In this document: positions 36,946 through 44,904 of the stretch, in pieces | How the letters are laid out: each line of letters starts with the position of its first letter | Numbering within the stretch: the stretch's first letter is position 1 | Source: Planctomycetota bacterium | GTDB lineage: Bacteria > Planctomycetota > Planctomycetia > Gemmatales > Gemmataceae | Assembly: GCA_016195405.1 (NCBI GenBank) | Contig: JACPZP010000206.1 | Coordinates: 1-46,503, forward strand | Length of the DNA stretch: 46,503 nucleotides | Reading direction: 5' to 3' | Notes under the pieces: generated by a model | Seen by the model: only the letters and a program-made list of their open reading frames with translations | What the model was told of the DNA's origin: nothing | Database searches by the model: none | Translations under genes and position numbers: made by a program

Positions 36946-39900
36946 CTAGTCTTTCGGCCTCTGTGCCAGCAAATAAGCAAGGAGGTGATGGAGATCGGCC
37001 TCGGGAATTTGCTCGGCGAAGTTGCCCGGCATCGGCGACAGCGGCGAGGTGGTCCGCTCTTGCACGGACGATTCGAGGATGCGAACTTCCTTGCCCTGAG
37101 CATCGGCCATGATGAGCACCTTTCCTTCCTGACTCAGAAAGAGCCCGCTCATGATCTGCCCATTATCCAGCACGAGCGTGGTGGAGCGAAACGCCTGATC
37201 GACGTTGCGATTGGGATCGAGGGTGTCCTCAAGCAACCGCTCCAGGCCGCGAATGCCGATGCCGTCGAGGTGCGGAGCGATCTTGCTTCCCTTCCCGGCG
37301 ATCTGGTGGCAGGCGGCGCAGTGCTTCTCGAAGAGGGCGATTCCAAGTTTCGCGTCCGGCTTGGCCGCCAAGTACGCGTCGCGCCGTTTCGCTAGCAATT
37401 CTTGCATGCGCTGATCGGCGGGCGGCAGCCCCTTGGTCAGCTTGGCGAGGCGCTCGTCGAGCTTCGCGACACGGGCCTGCTTCAAGCGCAATTCCACGGG
37501 TCGCTCTTGAAGCAGCCGCGCCGACGCCTTCCCGAAGTCGACGGCCTGCAGCAGCTTCTCGGCTCCTTGTGTGCTGCCGGCCATGCCCAAGGCGATTGAG
37601 GTTTGCAGCGAGGCCGGCGCTGACTCGAGCGCTTTGAGCAAAACGGCATGGGCCTCCGCCTGATTCGTGCCAGCCAGGTTGGTGGCGATCCCTTCACGCA
37701 GGCCGATCGGCGTTTTCGGGTCATTGAGGAGCGCCGCCAGCGCGGCGATGTTCTTCTTCGAGTCAATGGCCAGGAGCGCAACGAGGGCGCTCTTGCGCGT
37801 CGCTTCTTTGGATTGTGAGCTGGCGACCAGCTTCGACAACGCCGGCATCGCATCAGCGATCTTGTATGTCCCCGCGAGGTCGATGCCGATTTGCTCGTGA
37901 TCGGAACCTTCTGCAAGCAACTTCACGGCAACGGTGCGGGCTAAGTCCATGCACATTTGACTGACGCCGCCGCCGCGCTCTTGACGGGCCTGATAGACGA
38001 CCTTCAGCGTTTGTGCTTGGAACGCCAGATCTTTCGCGCTTTGATCGCGCACACGAACGATCACCCAGTCACCGGCGCCGTCTTCGGCATTTCGGGTGAT
38101 GTAATGGGCGTTTCGAAGGAATGTCGGAGCATCGACTCGCCAACGAACCGAGAAGTCCTTGAGAAAGTCGGCAGTTTCGGGCGTGCGCGCCCCTAGGCAA
38201 ACGTCGGCGAGGGCCCTGGCGTCCTTTTCTTCCCACTCCCGCTTGGCCAGGGTCGTCCAGGTTTCCTTCGGCCGAATCTGATCGCGCAGGGCCATGCGAA
38301 CAACGTGCAGTAAATGGGTGTCTTTGGCGGGAACCTGGTGGTGCAGCTTGAGTAGAGGATCGACGTGCTCAGCCTTCGGTTGAGTACCGATGGCTTCGAC
38401 GGCAGTGCGGCGCACCAGCGGATCGGGATCCTTGAGGCCACCGAGAACAAGTGCCCAGTCATTGTCGGTCCACTGCTTTTGAGCTAACACGCGCATGGCG
38501 TGAACCCGGACCAGGCGCGGGACGCTCACGGCACACCTGTTCAAGACATCATCTTTCAGAGCGTTCAATCTGTCCAGAATCCACAAACCGTGCGCCCGCT
38601 GAAATTCGTTGCCTTGCTCCATCGCCGACGCCACGGCCTCCTTCACCGCATTATTGCCGATGCTCACCAATAGCTCGGCCGCCAACAGACGGACTCCGAG
38701 GTTGGAGCGGCCCAGGCGCGCGGCCAAGTCTTTGACGCCCAGCTGCGTTAGGTCTTCGATCTTGGTTTGATCGGATGGATCTTTGGCGCCAACATAGCGG
38801 ATTCGCCAAATCCGGCCCTTCTCACGATCGCGCCCCGGATGGTTGAGCGGCACCTCGTAATGACCGATGATGCGGTTGTAAAAATCGGCGACATACAAGT
38901 TGCCGTCAGGACCAAGCTTAATATCGACCGGGCGAAACCATGGATCGTCGCACTTTACGAAGTCGGGCATCTCGATGGCATTTGGGGTGGAGCCGTGCCA
39001 TTCAATGCGATCGCGGTTGATGCGGTTGGTGACGACGTTGCCGACGAAGATATTGTCGCGATATTCCTCGGGCCACCTATCGTCGGCGTAATAGGCGATG
39101 CCTGCAATGGCGGTGGAGCCATGGTCGTGCCGCATCATCTCCGGGCCGAAGCCGAGGCCGTCATGCGGTTTTTCGAAACTCGGATACCAGGCGCCGCGCA
39201 GCAGCTGGTAAATTGGTTGGCTGTGACAATCGCACGAGTAAAGGTTGCCGGCGGGGTCGAACGTCAGTCCGAAGGGATTGACCTGTCCGTGCGTGAAATA
39301 CTCGATGCGGCTGCCGTCGGGCTTGATGCGATAGGTGTTGCCGGAGTGCATGCTGATCGATTCGGCTCGCTTGCCCTTCACCGTCGAGTTGTTCGCGTAA
39401 CCATGGCAGCAGTAAATCCAACCGTCGAAGCCGTGTACGAATTCGCCGGTCATGCCGTGGGTGTCGCGGTAGCCGTAGCCGCTGTAGAGGACGTCGCGTT
39501 TATCAGCCTTGTCTTTGCCGGACAACAGATAGATGTTGGGAATGCTATAAACGACAGCGCTTTCGGCGCCTGACAGCGGCAATACGCCGATGGGAATGTT
39601 GAGGCCGTCGGCGTACGTGACGACCTTGCGCGCCAAGCCGTTCGGAGCGAAGTCGCTGAGGATGACGAGACGATCGCGCGGCTTCTTGCCTTTCTCGGCG
39701 GCATAAGGGTACTCGACCGAGCCGGTGACCCAGAGCCGGCCCTTGGCGTCGAAGGCGATGTTGATCGGCTTATTGATGTCTGGCTCGGCGGCGACCAATT
39801 CGATGACGAAGCCCGCGGGGAGATGAAACAGCTTCTGCTGTTCCGCGGGCGTTCGCGGCGGCGTGCCGGCGATGTGCGGGTTGTCATCCACCTTCTGTTG

Positions 39901-39972
39901 GCCAACGGTTGGCCCGGTAAAGCGTGATCCGAGAAAGCAACACAAGACGGCAAGACTGCCGAGAAAACGCAT
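36946..39972 (-). CDS. PVC-type cytochrome c dehydrogenase
   Basis: 1008 residues. The signal peptide is MRFLGSLAVLCCFLGSRF. Residues ~45-420 are the membrane-bound dehydrogenase beta-propeller typical of Planctomycetes and Verrucomicrobia (HLPAGFVIELVAAEPDINKPINIAFDAKGRLWV, HGMTGEFVHGFDGWIYCCHGYANNS). The middle (~430-850) is HEAT-like (DPDPLVRRTAVEAIG). The C-terminal cytochrome c domain has the haem motif C885-A-A-C888-H889 and ends in LHHLLAYLLAQRP. It is a periplasmic redox enzyme, probably acting on sugars or alcohols; the substrate is unknown. The ATG at 39972 is preceded by GGAGGAACC. A sigma factor and an A2M protein follow downstream. Confidence 0.93.
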   Translation of the reverse strand: MRFLGSLAVLCCFLGSRFTGPTVGQQKVDDNPHIAGTPPRTPAEQQKLFHLPAGFVIELVAAEPDINKPINIAFDAKGRLWVTGSVEYPYAAEKGKKPRDRLVILSDFAPNGLARKVVTYADGLNIPIGVLPLSGAESAVVYSIPNIYLLSGKDKADKRDVLYSGYGYRDTHGMTGEFVHGFDGWIYCCHGYANNSTVKGKRAESISMHSGNTYRIKPDGSRIEYFTHGQVNPFGLTFDPAGNLYSCDCHSQPIYQLLRGAWYPSFEKPHDGLGFGPEMMRHDHGSTAIAGIAYYADDRWPEEYRDNIFVGNVVTNRINRDRIEWHGSTPNAIEMPDFVKCDDPWFRPVDIKLGPDGNLYVADFYNRIIGHYEVPLNHPGRDREKGRIWRIRYVGAKDPSDQTKIEDLTQLGVKDLAARLGRSNLGVRLLAAELLVSIGNNAVKEAVASAMEQGNEFQRAHGLWILDRLNALKDDVLNRCAVSVPRLVRVHAMRVLAQKQWTDNDWALVLGGLKDPDPLVRRTAVEAIGTQPKAEHVDPLLKLHHQVPAKDTHLLHVVRMALRDQIRPKETWTTLAKREWEEKDARALADVCLGARTPETADFLKDFSVRWRVDAPTFLRNAHYITRNAEDGAGDWVIVRVRDQSAKDLAFQAQTLKVVYQARQERGGGVSQMCMDLARTVAVKLLAEGSDHEQIGIDLAGTYKIADAMPALSKLVASSQSKEATRKSALVALLAIDSKKNIAALAALLNDPKTPIGLREGIATNLAGTNQAEAHAVLLKALESAPASLQTSIALGMAGSTQGAEKLLQAVDFGKASARLLQERPVELRLKQARVAKLDERLAKLTKGLPPADQRMQELLAKRRDAYLAAKPDAKLGIALFEKHCAACHQIAGKGSKIAPHLDGIGIRGLERLLEDTLDPNRNVDQAFRSTTLVLDNGQIMSGLFLSQEGKVLIMADAQGKEVRILESSVQERTTSPLSPMPGNFAEQIPEADLHHLLAYLLAQRPKD

Positions 39973-40037
39973 GAATGGTTCCTCCGAAGAAGTAACCGCA
40001 ATGACCCGCGAGGCATTCCGACTTGGGTTATCAGAAT

Positions 40038-40066
40038 ATTGTCAGCGGCAGGTGCCGATTTATCAA
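40038..40066 (-). promoter_or_regulatory. Promoter of the PVC cytochrome gene
   Basis: On the minus strand, TTGATA (40061-40066) and GACAAT (40038-40043) are 17 nt apart, about 65 bp before the ATG at 39972. The 411-bp gap 39973-40383 also contains the ~170-nt presumed leader of the RRM gene; a clear promoter for that gene is not seen. Confidence 0.45.
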
Positions 40067-40383
40067 AGGAATTCGTGAGCGTCGCGCGGCCTTTGCGATG
40101 CACGCATGTCGCGCTGACTCCGCGAGGCTTGCGTTCACGCGCCGGTGGAGACGATTCAACGAAATTCCCGCTTTCCTCTGTTCTCACGGAACGTTTTCCT
40201 GTATGTTAGGGTAACTTGGGTCTCGCGGACCGTGCTGAAGCAGTGATGGCGTCAGTCTCATCCTCTCGCCCTTCCCCAGTCCCAGTTGAAAACTTTAGGT
40301 TGAAATCGCGCATTCGTCGGGCCTGCAATCCAACCGCTGGGGTGGGGTTCGAGCCTCGATCGTTCTTTCCAGGGAGGCCCTTC

Positions 40384-40737
40384 ATGGGCAAGAAGTTGTA
40401 TGTAGGAAACCTATCCTACAGCCTGGGCGACAGCGAGCTGCAACAGCTCTTTGCGCCGCATGGCAATGTCCAATCCGCCCAGGTCATCGTCGACCGTGAC
40501 ACGGGACGGTCCAAAGGATTCGGTTTTGTCGAAATGGGCAGCGATCAGGAGGCCCAGACGGCCATTGACGCGCTCAACGGCAAGGAGGTGGATGGTCGAG
40601 CCCTCACCGTCAACGAAGCCCGCCCCAAGACCGAGGGTGGCGGGGGCAGGGGGGGCGGCGGCGGTCGCGGCTTCGGCGGCGGCGGCGGCGGTGGTGGTCG
40701 CGGCGGTTACGGCGGCGGCGGCGGCCGACGCTACTAA
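40384..40737 (+). CDS. RRM-type glycine-rich RNA-binding protein
   Basis: 117 residues. One RNA recognition motif fills ~1-82: RNP2 KLYVGNLSY (4-12) and RNP1 KGFGFVEM (~44-51), followed by ALNGKEVDGRALTVNEARP. The last ~30 residues are nearly all Gly with Arg and Tyr (RGG-like), as in cyanobacterial and plant cold-induced Rbp proteins. It should bind single-stranded RNA as a chaperone. The ATG at 40384 has AGGGAGG 7 nt upstream, and the long leader before it could be temperature-responsive (inference). A strong terminator follows. Confidence 0.95.
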   Translation: MGKKLYVGNLSYSLGDSELQQLFAPHGNVQSAQVIVDRDTGRSKGFGFVEMGSDQEAQTAIDALNGKEVDGRALTVNEARPKTEGGGGRGGGGGRGFGGGGGGGGRGGYGGGGGRRY

Positions 40738-40779
40738 GCCCTTTGCAGTTGAGTTGTTCGCTCTCGAATTCTTTCCTTG

Positions 40780-40807
40780 CCCCAGGCCAAAAAGCCTGGG
40801 GTTTTTT
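40780..40807 (+). terminator. Intrinsic terminator of the RRM gene
   Basis: CCCCAGGC (40780-40787) and GCCTGGGG (40794-40801) form a perfect 8-bp stem with a 6-nt loop, followed by TTTTTT. Confidence 0.95.
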
Positions 40808-40881
40808 ATTTGGACTCTGCCGGCGCTTGCCTTAAAATTGCCCGCAAATCTTTACTTTCTTTCCGCAAAGGAGGAGCTTCC

Positions 40882-41172
40882 ATGAGGGTCTCGGTTTGCC
40901 TTGGTCTGGCCATTCTCTTGCTAACAGGCATCATCGGCTGCGGCGGCAACCCTGTCGACGCCATCATCGCAGATGAAAAAGCCTGGGAAAACGATCGCAA
41001 AAGCGGCGAGGTTGACCAAATGGTCTTGGCAAAGCGTCAGGAGGAGATCACGAAGAAAATCGCCAATCTTTCCGTGGATCAGAAAAAGGAATACGAGCAC
41101 CGCCACGTGAAAGAGTTTCCCGGCAGCGCGACTCCGGGCAGCGGCAAAGGGGGACGCGGCGGCAAAGGCTAA
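40882..41172 (+). CDS. Small predicted lipoprotein
   Basis: 96 residues. The ATG at 40882 has AAAGGAGGAG 6 nt upstream. The signal sequence MRVSVCLGLAILLLTGIIGC ends in a lipobox (GIIGC, Cys20). The mature part is charged and helical (DEKAWENDRKSGEVDQMVLAKRQEEITKKI) with a Gly/Lys-rich tail (SGKGGRGGKG). I do not recognise the family. It converges with the LysM gene, 9 bp apart. Confidence 0.75.
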   Translation: MRVSVCLGLAILLLTGIIGCGGNPVDAIIADEKAWENDRKSGEVDQMVLAKRQEEITKKIANLSVDQKKEYEHRHVKEFPGSATPGSGKGGRGGKG

Positions 41173-41181
41173 GGTGCCGGC

Positions 41182-42783
41182 TCAGCGAATCTTGGCGTAC
41201 TCCGGCAGCTGAATAACCGTTCCCGCGGGAATCTCGTTCAACTCGCGGCTTAAGTTGGGATTGTAGCGATAGATCTCCGCCCACCGGTTTGCATCGCCCA
41301 GCGTTTCGCGGGCGATCTCTAAGATGCTCTGCTTAGGCTGGCGCACCTGGTACGGGATGGTTTTGTCCTTGCTCGGCGTCTGAGTCGGCATCGGCGTTAC
41401 GGCGGTGGGTCGGCCGATCATGGGGTTGGGGCCGCTCACGTTCGTGTTCTGCGGGGGCAAGACGTTCGTCTGCGGCACGTTCCCAAACGGCTGTGGCCGG
41501 CTGCCGATTAGGTTGCCGTATTTCGCCTCCAGAATTTCGGCGGGCGGAACAAAAACTTTCTGACCGACCCTTGTCTGGAAAGGATTCGCCCCCAGTTCCT
41601 GCTTGCCCAAAAAGTGTTCGCGGTTGTACTGAACCAGCGCTTCGGCGTACTTGTCGCTGCCGTAGTAGCGCTGGCTGACCGCGGCAATCGTCGTGTCCTG
41701 CGGCCGACAAATGTGCGTGGTTACGTCGAACTCTTTCACTTTGGGCAAAGTGGCGGCACCGATGGTGATGGGCGGGCTGTTCACCTTCGGCTCGCTTCCA
41801 AGCGGCGGCGGCTGAGTAAAGTCGGGCTTAGGCAATGCGCCTAATGGCGGCGCCGACTCGTTGCCCAACGGTTGATTGAGTAGCGGCTGATTGCCTAACG
41901 GCTGATTGCCTAACGGCTGATTGCCTAACGGCTGATTGCCTAACGGCTGATTGCCTAACGGCTGATTGCCTAACGGCTGATTGCCTAGCGGTACAGGCAG
42001 CGGCTCCTTTTGCACTGAAGGGAACGTGTCCTTTGGCAGCTGCGCAGGGTTAGCCGCTCCCGGCGCGAGTGGCTCTGGGATTCTCGGGTCGGCGTTCGTG
42101 GGCGCCGGCGGCATCGGGCTCGGGGATTGGTTCTGCGGCGATAGGCTGGGCGGGAGCCCCGGGGGCGTCCCCTTTTCCAGCGTCTGACTTGAAGGCGTCG
42201 GCTCCGAAGGCGCCGGAATCGGATTGAGCGGCTGCTGCTTGTTCAACTCCGGAGGCTGCTTATTCAACTCCGGTAGCTGCAAACCAGGCTCTTCTTTTGT
42301 CCGGGAGGGCGCTAACGGATCGGGCAAATTCGGCAAAGTATCCGATGCATTCGATGGCGGCGCCGGACGGAATTGCTGTTCATCGGGTTTGCCAGGAATC
42401 TGGATAGACTTGGCCCCGTTGACCGCGGCGTCCAAGTCTTTCAGGGTTTTCTGATGCTCCTCTTCGGCTTTCTTCGCGAGTATTTTCGGTTGAGGTTCAA
42501 CTGCCAACGCCGGCGGCGGATCGGGGAACTGAGATTTATCAGGAGACGGCGCGTTCGGCTTCTCGTCCTTCTGCTCGTGGTTCGCCGGAACAACCTCCTG
42601 GTGCTTTTTTGCACCCGCCGCCTTCTTGTCGCCAGCGTCGGCCTCATGTCGGGGTAGCACCGCCTGTGCCACGGCCTCCTTGCCGGGCTCTTCGACTTTC
42701 CGCATGCGCGCAGTCACCACGACGCCCACCAAACACAAGAACGACCCGGCAATCACCAGCCCGACCTTGGTTTCACGCGTCAT
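41182..42783 (-). CDS. Membrane-anchored protein with two LysM domains in the ftsL position
   Basis: 533 residues. One N-terminal membrane segment (KVGLVIAGSFLCLVGVVVTA, ~6-25) is followed by ~300 residues rich in Pro, Gln, Asn and Lys, with seven or more copies of PLGNQ (~266-300). The C-terminal part holds two LysM-like units, THICRPQDTTIAAVSQRYYGSDKYAEALVQYN (~355-386) and YQVRQPKQSILEIARETLGDANRWAEIYRYNP (~476-507), each ending with a G-x-x-(I/V)-x-(V/L)-P strand. LysM domains bind N-acetylglucosamine glycans such as peptidoglycan. The ATG overlaps the rsmH stop by 4 nt, with AAGGAG upstream. In most bacteria ftsL occupies this place, and FtsL likewise has a short cytoplasmic tail and one membrane segment. 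Confidence 0.85.
   Translation of the reverse strand: MTRETKVGLVIAGSFLCLVGVVVTARMRKVEEPGKEAVAQAVLPRHEADAGDKKAAGAKKHQEVVPANHEQKDEKPNAPSPDKSQFPDPPPALAVEPQPKILAKKAEEEHQKTLKDLDAAVNGAKSIQIPGKPDEQQFRPAPPSNASDTLPNLPDPLAPSRTKEEPGLQLPELNKQPPELNKQQPLNPIPAPSEPTPSSQTLEKGTPPGLPPSLSPQNQSPSPMPPAPTNADPRIPEPLAPGAANPAQLPKDTFPSVQKEPLPVPLGNQPLGNQPLGNQPLGNQPLGNQPLGNQPLGNQPLLNQPLGNESAPPLGALPKPDFTQPPPLGSEPKVNSPPITIGAATLPKVKEFDVTTHICRPQDTTIAAVSQRYYGSDKYAEALVQYNREHFLGKQELGANPFQTRVGQKVFVPPAEILEAKYGNLIGSRPQPFGNVPQTNVLPPQNTNVSGPNPMIGRPTAVTPMPTQTPSKDKTIPYQVRQPKQSILEIARETLGDANRWAEIYRYNPNLSRELNEIPAGTVIQLPEYAKIR
41884..41988 (-). repeat. Seven tandem 15-bp repeats in the LysM gene
   Basis: The unit CGGCTGATTGCCTAA (plus strand) is repeated seven times almost without change, the last ending in TAG. 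On the minus strand it encodes LGNQP. The repeat is in a disordered linker, so copy number could vary without harm. Confidence 0.9.
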
Positions 42784-43652
42784 GGGATCTCCTTTTTCGT
42801 CGCTGCTCGCAGCTTGGCGCTACGAGCCCGGGGGTTGTTCCGGATTTCTTCGTCCTGCGCCGTCACGGGCTTGCGCGTCAGCTCTTCCCAGATTTCCTTG
42901 TTTCGCAAAGCGCGCTTGACCAGCCGATCTTCCAACGACTGAAAGCTGATGACGACCAAACGGCCGCCGGGTGTCAGTAAGTCAGGAGCGACTGCGAGGA
43001 ATCGCTCCAACGCGCCAAGCTCATCGTTGACTGCGATTCGCAGCGCCTGAAAAACGCGCGTGGCCGGGTCGATCGCATGTCCCCGGCTTCGCGGCACGCA
43101 GGTTCGCACCAGCGTCGCAAGCTGCTCAGTCGTCTCCAGCGTTGCCTTGCGCCGAACATCCATAATCCTCGCAGCGATGCGCCGGCTGTAGCGCTCTTCA
43201 CCATAGCGCCAGAAGATGTCGGCCAGCTCGCGTTCTTGCAGCCTTCTCAACAGCGAGCTTGCCGGCTCGCCTCGGGTTTGGTCGAGCCGCATGTCGAGCG
43301 GCCCGTCCTGCTGGAAGCTCAAACCGCGGTTGGGGTCCGCGAGCTGGTCGGAGCAAAACCCCAAGTCCGCCAGAATGCCGTCGACCGCCTCTATTCTCAA
43401 GCTTCGCAGGACCTCGGACAGCTCGTCGAATGAGCGGTGGACCAGCGTGGCGTTCATACCGACAAGCCGTGGCCGCGCCAACGCCAGCATTTCCGGGTCG
43501 AGGTCCAAGCCGATTAGCCTCCCTTTTTCGCCGATTATCTCCGCAATTAGCCGGGAGTGGCCGCCGCCGCCGACCGTGGCATCGACGATGAGTTGCCTAG
43601 GTTGCGGATCGAGATAGTGCAGCACCTCATCCGGCATCACAGGGATGTGCAT
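42780..43652 (-). CDS. rsmH: 16S rRNA (cytosine1402-N4)-methyltransferase
   Basis: 290 residues. It begins MHIPVMPDEVLHYLDP, then VDATVGGGGHSRLIAEII, the SAM-binding loop. Other family motifs are GILADLGFCSDQLADPNRGLSF, QALRIAVNDELGALERFL and VVISFQSLEDRLVKRAL. It methylates N4 of C1402 in 16S rRNA. The ATG at 43652 matches the family start; the frame is open 10 codons further, but those codons come from a dispersed repeat. The usual DLGVSS is changed to DLGFCS. It lies downstream of mraZ, with a terminator-like hairpin and repeats between them, and overlaps the LysM gene by 4 nt. Confidence 0.97.
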   Translation of the reverse strand: MHIPVMPDEVLHYLDPQPRQLIVDATVGGGGHSRLIAEIIGEKGRLIGLDLDPEMLALARPRLVGMNATLVHRSFDELSEVLRSLRIEAVDGILADLGFCSDQLADPNRGLSFQQDGPLDMRLDQTRGEPASSLLRRLQERELADIFWRYGEERYSRRIAARIMDVRRKATLETTEQLATLVRTCVPRSRGHAIDPATRVFQALRIAVNDELGALERFLAVAPDLLTPGGRLVVISFQSLEDRLVKRALRNKEIWEELTRKPVTAQDEEIRNNPRARSAKLRAATKKEIP

Positions 43653-43661
43653 GGCTTGAAA

Positions 43662-43733
43662 GCCGCGGATTTCACGGATCACACAGATAAGAAGAATGCG
43701 TTTCTCCCATCCGTGTTATCCGTGCAATCCGTA
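43662..43733. repeat. Repeat family D, palindromic copy 2
   Basis: An imperfect inverted repeat with ~24-nt arms: GCGGATTTCACGGATCACAC on the left, and the complement of TACGGATTGCACGGATAACA on the right. It reaches to within 10 bp of the rsmH start and replaces the usual Shine-Dalgarno region. Confidence 0.65.
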
Positions 43734-43736
43734 GTC

Positions 43737-43783
43737 AAAAAAAAGAGAGCGTGGGAGAGAGAGGAACGTCCTTTCTCCCACGC
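43737..43783 (-). terminator. Terminator-like hairpin between mraZ and rsmH
   Basis: On the minus strand GCGTGGGAGA (43783-43774) pairs perfectly with TCTCCCACGC (43758-43749), with an inner 4-bp AGGA/TCCT pairing, then TCTC and eight Ts (43744-43737). The 4-nt gap before the T-run weakens it. It may attenuate read-through from mraZ into rsmH. Confidence 0.6.
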
Positions 43784-43831
43784 CCATGTTAGCCGCGGCC
43801 CGAAGGGAATCGAGCCACGGTATGATTTTAA

Positions 43832-43923
43832 GGGGCTGTCGGCAAACCTTGACGGATTGGGGGATCGATCACAAGTTTATGGCTCCCCGGCGTCTACAAG
43901 AACCGGCGAACTGCGACAGCCCC
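43832..43923. repeat. 92-bp stretch bounded by 10-bp inverted repeats
   Basis: GGGGCTGTCG (43832-43841) and CGACAGCCCC (43914-43923) bound a 72-bp interior without a gene. It looks like a small MITE-like unit in the mraZ-rsmH gap (43653-43991), which holds only repeats and the hairpin. Confidence 0.4.
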
Positions 43924-43932
43924 TGGTCCCAC

Positions 43933-43988
43933 GTAGGACGGATTTTCAATCCGTCCGAACATGATGACGGTTTGCAAAACCGTCCTAC
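43933..43988. repeat. Repeat family C, copy 2 (56 bp, double hairpin)
   Basis: The same architecture and length as the copy at 30612-30667, differing at one base in the first loop and a few bases in the spacer between the hairpins. It ends 3 nt from the mraZ stop codon (43992-43994). Confidence 0.9.
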
Positions 43989-43991
43989 ATT

Positions 43992-44429
43992 TCAAGTCTT
44001 AAACGCGTCCTCCGCGACTCTATCGAAACGCGGTCCGTGCTCAGCGACGTAACTTTGCCAGCGATCTGCGTCCCACAACTCCAGATGATCGCGCACGCCA
44101 AGGAGCACGACTTCGTGCTTCAAACCGGCGAAATCGACGAGCCGATCCGGAATCAAGACGCGGCCGGCTTTGTCGATATCGACAGCTTCCATTTGGGCGA
44201 AAAAGAGGCGGCGAAAGACGCGAGCTTCGGCATCGGTTGCGGGCGTCTCATCGAGTTTGGCAGCGAGCCGCTCCAATGCCCCCGAGTCATAGAGCCACAG
44301 GCATTGATCCAAGCCTTGAGCAACGAATAGTTGCTCAGCCGTTGTGCCTAATTGCTCCCGGACTCGCCGAGGAAGAACCAACCGCTTCTTGTCGTCCAAC
44401 GTGCGAGGATGTGTTCCGGTCAGCAGCAT
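43992..44429 (-). CDS. mraZ: Transcriptional regulator MraZ
   Basis: 145 residues, the family length. Two AbrB-like halves are seen: GTHPRTLDDKKRLVLPRRVRE (5-25) and VDIDKAGRVLIPDRLVDFAGL. The first has DDKKR where D-x-K-G-R is usual. MraZ forms a ring that binds direct repeats before its own gene and represses the dcw operon in E. coli. Four such repeats at 10-bp spacing lie upstream, so autoregulation is well supported. It is the first gene of the rudimentary mraZ-rsmH-LysM cluster. Confidence 0.97.
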   Translation of the reverse strand: MLLTGTHPRTLDDKKRLVLPRRVREQLGTTAEQLFVAQGLDQCLWLYDSGALERLAAKLDETPATDAEARVFRRLFFAQMEAVDIDKAGRVLIPDRLVDFAGLKHEVVLLGVRDHLELWDADRWQSYVAEHGPRFDRVAEDAFKT

Positions 44430-44470
44430 GGCCCTTCGACTCCCCGCGAGCCGGCGTCATGCTGAGGCTC

Positions 44471-44505
44471 TCCCACTTCTGCCCACTACAATCCATTTCA
44501 CTCCA
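44471..44505 (-). promoter_or_regulatory. Four MraZ boxes upstream of mraZ
   Basis: On the minus strand TGGAG (44501-44505), TGGAT (44491-44495), TGGGC (44481-44485) and TGGGA (44471-44475) occur with exact 10-bp period. This matches the known TGGGN direct repeats with 5-nt spacers that MraZ binds. They lie just downstream of the -10 box, covering the expected transcription start. Confidence 0.8.
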
Positions 44506-44507
44506 CA

Positions 44508-44535
44508 ACTATATCAGACCTAAGCATGGAATCAA
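44508..44535 (-). promoter_or_regulatory. mraZ promoter
   Basis: On the minus strand TTGATT (44530-44535), 16 nt, TATAGT (44508-44513), directly before the MraZ boxes. The remainder of the 475-bp gap (44536-44904) shows no gene; it has an 8-bp inverted repeat AGCGCCAA / TTGGCGCT around a 17-codon reading frame that I do not consider real. Confidence 0.6.
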
Positions 44536-44904
44536 GAGTCTGCAAGTTTTTTGCGGAGAGATGAGCGCCAAGCTCACCGCCATCACCGCCAAGGCATTTG
44601 GCGCTGAGGTCTAATTCGTAATCCATTATTGGAAAGCATTTTAAGGCGAGTTTTTGAGCTCAGCGCCACAGTGCCAAACTCACATACTCCCTGCGACTTG
44701 AAGACCTACGGCAGAAAATAGTGTTTCTCCATGGTGAATTTACAAGCGCTTGGCAATAAACGGGTTCAGGATTTCATTTCTCTCGAGAGACACGTTTGGA
44801 ATGAGGGTACCCCCGAAATGGGCCTAATGCCCACGCTTCGAGACAAAGACCCTTCAGCTTGGCAATCCGGCGTAGGTAAAAGCGGTGGGTGTTGCGGCAA
44901 CAAC

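Noticed and set aside
40341..40360. tRNA T-loop-like GGTTCGAGCC in the RRM gene leader
   Set aside because: No acceptor, D or anticodon stems could be found around it.
41884..41988. Second CRISPR-like array
   Set aside because: Contiguous 15-bp coding repeats giving LGNQP in the LysM protein.
44561..44614. 17-codon plus-strand frame with GGAG upstream
   Set aside because: Too short, no homologue recalled, no terminator or promoter.
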